Below the pieces are notes generated by a model that saw nothing but the letters and a program-made list of their open reading frames with translations, was not told the DNA's origin and did no database searches. A stretch of DNA of 64,000 bases. Origin: JAJEFO01 sp965208685. Lineage in GTDB: Bacteria > Pseudomonadota > Alphaproteobacteria > Rhodobacterales > Rhodobacteraceae. Both the position numbers and the translations under genes were made by a program. Shown one piece after another: positions 60,419 to 64,000 of the stretch (its first letter is position 1; the number at the start of each line of letters is the position of its first letter). The stretch is from NCBI GenBank assembly GCA_965208685.1, contig CBDBPL010000007.1, positions 4,712,001-4,776,000 on the forward strand. Reading direction: 5' to 3'.

Positions 60419-62056
60419 ATGGCGCACAAGAACATACTCTTCATCATGTGCGACCAGCTTCGGTTCGACTACCTTGGATGCACGGGGCACCCGACCATCA
60501 AGACCCCGAACATCGATGCGCTCGCCGCACGAGGTGTCACCTTTTCCAACACCTATTGCCAGTCGCCGATCTGCGGCCCGTCACGCATGAGCTTCTACAC
60601 CGGCCGCTACGTGTCGTCGCATGGGTCCGCATCCAACTTTGCGCCGCTGCGCATCGGCGAACGGAACATCGGCCACCACTTGAATCCGCTGGGCATGCGT
60701 ACCGTTCTGGTTGGCAAGACGCACATGATTGCGGACCGGGAGGGCATGGAGCGACTTGGCGTGGACGCCGGCAGCGCCATAGGTGTCCACCATGCGCAGG
60801 CCGGTTTCGAGGTGCATGAGCGCGACGACGGCGTGCATCCGGACTCGATGGTCCGCCCGGACGTCGCCTACAATCAGCACCTGAAGTCGAAGGGATACAC
60901 GGAAGACGACAACCCGTGGCATTGGGCGGCGAACTCCGTTGAAACCGAGGAGGGGGTTCGTTCCGGTTTCTTCAATGACCGCGTCGACTTGCCTGCGAGG
61001 GTCGCGGAGGAGGACTCGGAGACACCCTACATGACCCGGCGGGCAATGGAATTTCTGGCGGAGGATGACGGGAAGGCACCATGGCTGCTTCATCTGTCCT
61101 ACATCAAGCCCCATTGGCCGTATGTCGCGCCTGCGCCGTACAACGACATGTACTCGGTTGACGACGTCGTCCCCGCGACAAGGAACGATGACGAGCTGGT
61201 GGACACCAATCCCCTCATGAAACTCTTCATGACACGTGTCGCCGGGAAGACCTTTGGCAGGGACGTTGCGCGCGAGACGGTCATCCCGGTCTACATGGGG
61301 CTGATATCGCAGATCGATGACCAGCTCGGAATCCTGTTCGAATTCATGGAGAAGCGCGGATTGCTCAACGACACCATGATCGTCTTCACCTCCGACCACG
61401 GCGACTATCTGGGCGACCACTGGATGGGTGACAAGGACTATTTCCACGACCCCTCCGTCAGGATTCCGCTGATCATCGCGGATCCAGGCAAGGAAGCGGA
61501 CGCTACGCGCGGCACGGTTGATGCATCACTGGTCGAGGCGATCGACCTTCTGCCGACGTTCATCGAGCACCAAGGCGGCGAAGTGGCCAGGAACATTCTG
61601 GACGGTCGTTCGCTCATGCCGAAGATCCGGGGCGAAGACGTTGAATGGCGCACCTATGCCGTCAGCGAATACGACTATTCCTGCCAGGTGTTCCGACCCG
61701 AAACAGGAAGGATGCCCCTGGACTGCCGGACATACATGGTTGCAACCGAAAGGTGGAAATTCGTGCATGCTCCCGGATACCCGCCCGTGCTGTTCGACCT
61801 GGAAAACGATCCCGACGAACTGGTCGATCTTGGCCGCAGCTCCGAACATGACGGCATTCGCGAGATGATGGCCGGCCACCTCGCGGACTGGGCGCTGCAA
61901 TACCGGCAGCGCGAGACCTGGTCGGAAGAGCACAACGTCAGAATGACCGGCATGGAAGAACAGCTCGGCGTCCTGATCGGCTACTGGAATGAAGAGGACG
62001 CCAAGGACAAGGATCCCAAGATACTGCCAAGGCGAAGACCAGTGACTGGCGACTGA
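60419..62056 (+). CDS. Formylglycine-dependent sulfatase/phosphonate monoester hydrolase
   Basis: 545 residues of the alkaline phosphatase superfamily. ILFIMCDQLRFDYLG at residues 6-20 carries the metal Asp12, the nucleophile motif CGPSR puts the formylglycine-forming cysteine at residue 52, and FTSDHGDYLGDH near residue 325 supplies further metal ligands. The NPLMKLF and GLISQIDDQLG segments resemble phosphonate monoester hydrolases, which also cleave sulfate esters. No signal peptide. ATG 60419 has AGAGGG upstream. No maturase gene is visible; it must be elsewhere. Confidence 0.88.
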   Translation: MAHKNILFIMCDQLRFDYLGCTGHPTIKTPNIDALAARGVTFSNTYCQSPICGPSRMSFYTGRYVSSHGSASNFAPLRIGERNIGHHLNPLGMRTVLVGKTHMIADREGMERLGVDAGSAIGVHHAQAGFEVHERDDGVHPDSMVRPDVAYNQHLKSKGYTEDDNPWHWAANSVETEEGVRSGFFNDRVDLPARVAEEDSETPYMTRRAMEFLAEDDGKAPWLLHLSYIKPHWPYVAPAPYNDMYSVDDVVPATRNDDELVDTNPLMKLFMTRVAGKTFGRDVARETVIPVYMGLISQIDDQLGILFEFMEKRGLLNDTMIVFTSDHGDYLGDHWMGDKDYFHDPSVRIPLIIADPGKEADATRGTVDASLVEAIDLLPTFIEHQGGEVARNILDGRSLMPKIRGEDVEWRTYAVSEYDYSCQVFRPETGRMPLDCRTYMVATERWKFVHAPGYPPVLFDLENDPDELVDLGRSSEHDGIREMMAGHLADWALQYRQRETWSEEHNVRMTGMEEQLGVLIGYWNEEDAKDKDPKILPRRRPVTGD

Positions 62057-62996
62057 ACGATCAGGCGGCTGGCGTCAGCGGATCAGCTGCGGAAATTGCA
62101 AAGAGATCCGCGCCCGCGGTCACGGACATGCCCGGTCGCTGCGAACAGTCGGCGACCGCCTGCGCAAGGTCGCCTGCAAGATGCTCGAGAACGGGACGAC
62201 CTTCGTGGCCGGTCACCAGGGCCAGGGGGCAGCGCCATGCCGCATGAAGCCCGATCAGTCCTTGCCCCGGACCCGTGGCGGCGGGCAGGAAGGCCGCCGA
62301 AAGTCCCCTTTGCAAATGGTGGGGAGTCCCGCTCCAACACTTGACTTATTCCGCAACGAGCGCAAAATCGACGCCCGCCGCCCGAAAACTGCCCAAGTTG
62401 CCGTGAAACGTGCATGGCATGAAGCCGAACACGCGAACGTCCATCAACGCGATGATCCGACTTGGATTTCGTCCTTTCCCCGCGTCGCGAAGTCCATGCC
62501 CGAATCACAGAAACAAAGCAAGAACAATTTTGGCCCGTATCCGAGAAATGTTGCGCATGTTGCTTTCTCGTGAGGCAGGCCCCGAGTTTCGTGTCGATCG
62601 ATTCCATGGAAGCACTGACACTTGACGGGAGCCCAAGGTCAATGGGCACGTCTGCCGGCACTTCTGGCCACGTTCCGACGGACCCGAAAACGGTCGCCCA
62701 GGCGTGTGGGGCGGGTGGCTGCAAGGAAAGCCGATTCGCGTGACCCGGCACAGCCGTCCTGCCGGAGTTCGTCCGGTGCTCCGAGAGGCTTGGCGGCGAG
62801 GCCGAGAGGACACAGGCTCCTCGATGTACGGCCGTGCAAGTCGGCAAACGAAATGTGAGCAATCGTAGCTTGAAACGGGATCCCAATTATGCAAGTCTTG
62901 GGAATCGACTGGCTTGGGGGCGGGAATCCCGGCATTTTCTCGATGTCTTGGGATCCCAATTCTTCAGACCGGCACTGCCGACAGGGGAGGGAAACA
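62057..62996. other. 940-bp region upstream of dctP; mostly no gene seen
   Basis: A minus frame at 62061-62315 from a TTG reads protein-like (84 residues with GPGQGLIGLHAAW and DLAQAVADCSQRPG) but matches no family I know and could be the end of a lost gene. The rest lacks coding signal. The last 125 bp before dctP carry the GGGATCCC operators and the dctP promoter. Confidence 0.35.
62876..62959 (+). promoter_or_regulatory. Operator pair of GGGATCCC palindromes upstream of dctP
   Basis: CGGGATCCCAA at 62876-62886 and the perfect palindrome TTGGGATCCCAA at 62948-62959 have centres 73 bp apart, with a third partial TTGGGAATC at 62898-62906. The second ends 37 bp before the dctP ATG. The same motif occurs in the sulfatase promoter, implying one regulator controls both. 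Confidence 0.62.
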
Positions 62997-64000
62997 TGAA
63001 AGTCACGAGATTTGGCCTGGCGCTGGCATTTGCGTCCACGCTTGGGGTCGCCGCGCTGCCGGCGAATGCAGAGGAACTTAGCGTCGCGACATTCGTGCCG
63101 CCGCAGCACCATACCAACACCGTCATGTTCAAGTGGTTCGGCGAGGAGCTTGCCAGACGGTCAGGCGGCGAGCTGACGATGAAGCTCTATCCGGCCGGCC
63201 AGCTCGGCGCAGGCCCGGTCCAGCAGTACAAGCGTGCAGTCGAAGGCGTGGCGGACATTGCGTTCGGTGTCTCGGCCTATACCCCGGCGCTTTTTCCCAG
63301 GACAATGCTGGCCATCCCGCCTGGAAAGGCAAACAGCTCGGCCGATGCGACCAGGCGGATTCTCGCTGTCTTCGACGATTACCTTGCGGACGAGTACAAA
63401 GACGTGAAGGTCATTGGCATCACGACTGCGGCCGGGATCGGCATCGCGGCGACCAGGGACGTATCCACCCTGGAGGGGCTGAAGGGCGCAAAGATCGTGC
63501 CTTACGCCGCGCTGACCACTCCGATCATCGAGGCAATGGGTGCCGTTCCCGTGCAGATGCCCGTGACGGAGATGTATACCGGATTGTCCACCGGGACGAT
63601 TGACGGAGCATATGCCACCTACAACAACATGACTCCGCCCTGGAACTTCTGGGACGTGGCGACGCATTTCGTGACAAACGTGCCGGTCCAGCACGCAGTG
63701 ATCTTCGTGGTCATGAATCGCGAACGCTACGATGGCCTGAGCGACGAGCATCGCGGCATAATCGATGAACTGGCAGGCGAGGCTGCATCCATGAAACTGG
63801 CGGAGAGCTTCGACGGCGCAGACGCACGGTCGCTCAAGATGATGCAAGAGGCCTCGGACAAGAATTTCGAAGTCGTTGAAGTCACTTCCGAGGAACGCGC
63901 GCGAATGGACGCTGCCGTTGCCGATGGGCTTAAGGTGATCTTCGCGGACTACGTCGAGCGCGGCATCGGCAACGCCGAGGAAATCTACAACGCGATCAAC
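62997..64000 (+). CDS. dctP: TRAP transporter solute-binding protein DctP (cut by window edge)
   Basis: 334 codons are visible and the frame is open at the right edge, so the protein is nearly complete. A Sec signal (about 1-25, ending ANA) is followed by the DctP pattern: LSVATFVPPQHHTNTVMFKW near residue 28, ELTMKLYPAGQLGAG near residue 60, and EMYTGLSTGTIDGA near residue 187. The family binds carboxylates and other acids. GGGAGG lies 6 bp before ATG 62997. The membrane subunits DctQ and DctM should lie to the right. Linked by operator motif to the sulfatases. Confidence 0.93.

Noticed and set aside
62009..62020. AAGGATCCCAAG resembling the GGGATCC operator
   Set aside because: It lies inside the sulfatase coding sequence, encodes Asp-Pro-Lys, and has no partner copy nearby.
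1..64000. CRISPR arrays, insertion sequences, prophage, rRNA or attachment sites
   Set aside because: No direct-repeat arrays, terminal inverted repeats with transposase, phage genes or rRNA-like sequence were seen.

Overview
The window is GC-rich, densely coded DNA from an alphaproteobacterium. The signs are squalene/hopanoid genes (hpnC, hpnE), phosphatidylcholine synthase, TTT and TRAP carboxylate transporters, sulfoacetaldehyde acetyltransferase, and a membrane formate dehydrogenase cluster with DUF3305, DUF3306, TorD-like and small Tat genes. The gene mix resembles Rhodobacterales or Rhodospirillales-type bacteria living on organic acids, sugar acids, sulfate esters and sulfonates. The exact order and any marine or host-associated lifestyle are inferences. 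No tRNA, rRNA, CRISPR array, recognisable insertion sequence or phage gene was found, and no obvious transcription regulator is encoded anywhere in the 64 kb.

Layout. 1-1944: end of hpnE, tail to tail with hpnC. 2353-5866: an AbrB-family membrane protein, a 6-phosphogluconate dehydrogenase and an SDR oxidoreductase. 5910-12696 (minus strand): a tripartite tricarboxylate transporter (tctC-tctB-tctA) followed by an AtuA-like protein, a DUF4387 protein, a class III CoA-transferase and a citryl-CoA lyase; this looks like an uptake and CoA-dependent cleavage pathway for an unknown hydroxy-polycarboxylate. 13204-15379: an unknown exported protein and a fatty acid desaturase. 15700-24956 (minus): one long operon with a CUT1 sugar ABC transporter, three Gfo/Idh/MocA oxidoreductases and a CE15-like esterase, probably for a sugar-acid or sugar-ester substrate. 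25159-30586: a small conserved protein, xsc, pta, a citrate synthase and pcs, forming a route from sulfoacetaldehyde through acetyl phosphate and acetyl-CoA to citrate. 31189-41814: a second sugar module with a TIM-barrel isomerase, PfkB kinase, BtpA/SgcQ-like protein, M42/SgcX-like peptidase, FGGY kinase and a CUT1 transporter.

41951-58159 is the formate dehydrogenase region. A minus-strand operon runs DUF3305, DUF3306, TorD-like chaperone, Tat peptide, FDH alpha, beta and gamma, then a WD40-cytochrome c fusion, a 44-residue membrane protein and a double-triad serine protease. A divergent gene encodes a large ferredoxin. It is followed by a cytochrome c fused to what looks like a shortened tungstate-binding-protein domain (minus strand), and by a plus-strand set DUF6494, Mrp/ApbC, LplA-like ligase and DUF6505. 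58985-64000 holds divergent alkylsulfatase and sulfatase/phosphonate-ester hydrolase genes and the start of a TRAP transporter. Both promoter regions there carry pairs of a GGGATCC-type palindrome, suggesting shared control.

Most promising leads: the AtuA/DUF4387/CoA-transferase/citryl-CoA lyase/TTT operon, the TupA-like cytochrome c fusion beside formate dehydrogenase, the protease/WD40-cytochrome extension of the FDH operon, the SgcQ/SgcX sugar operon, and the GGGATCC operator pair.
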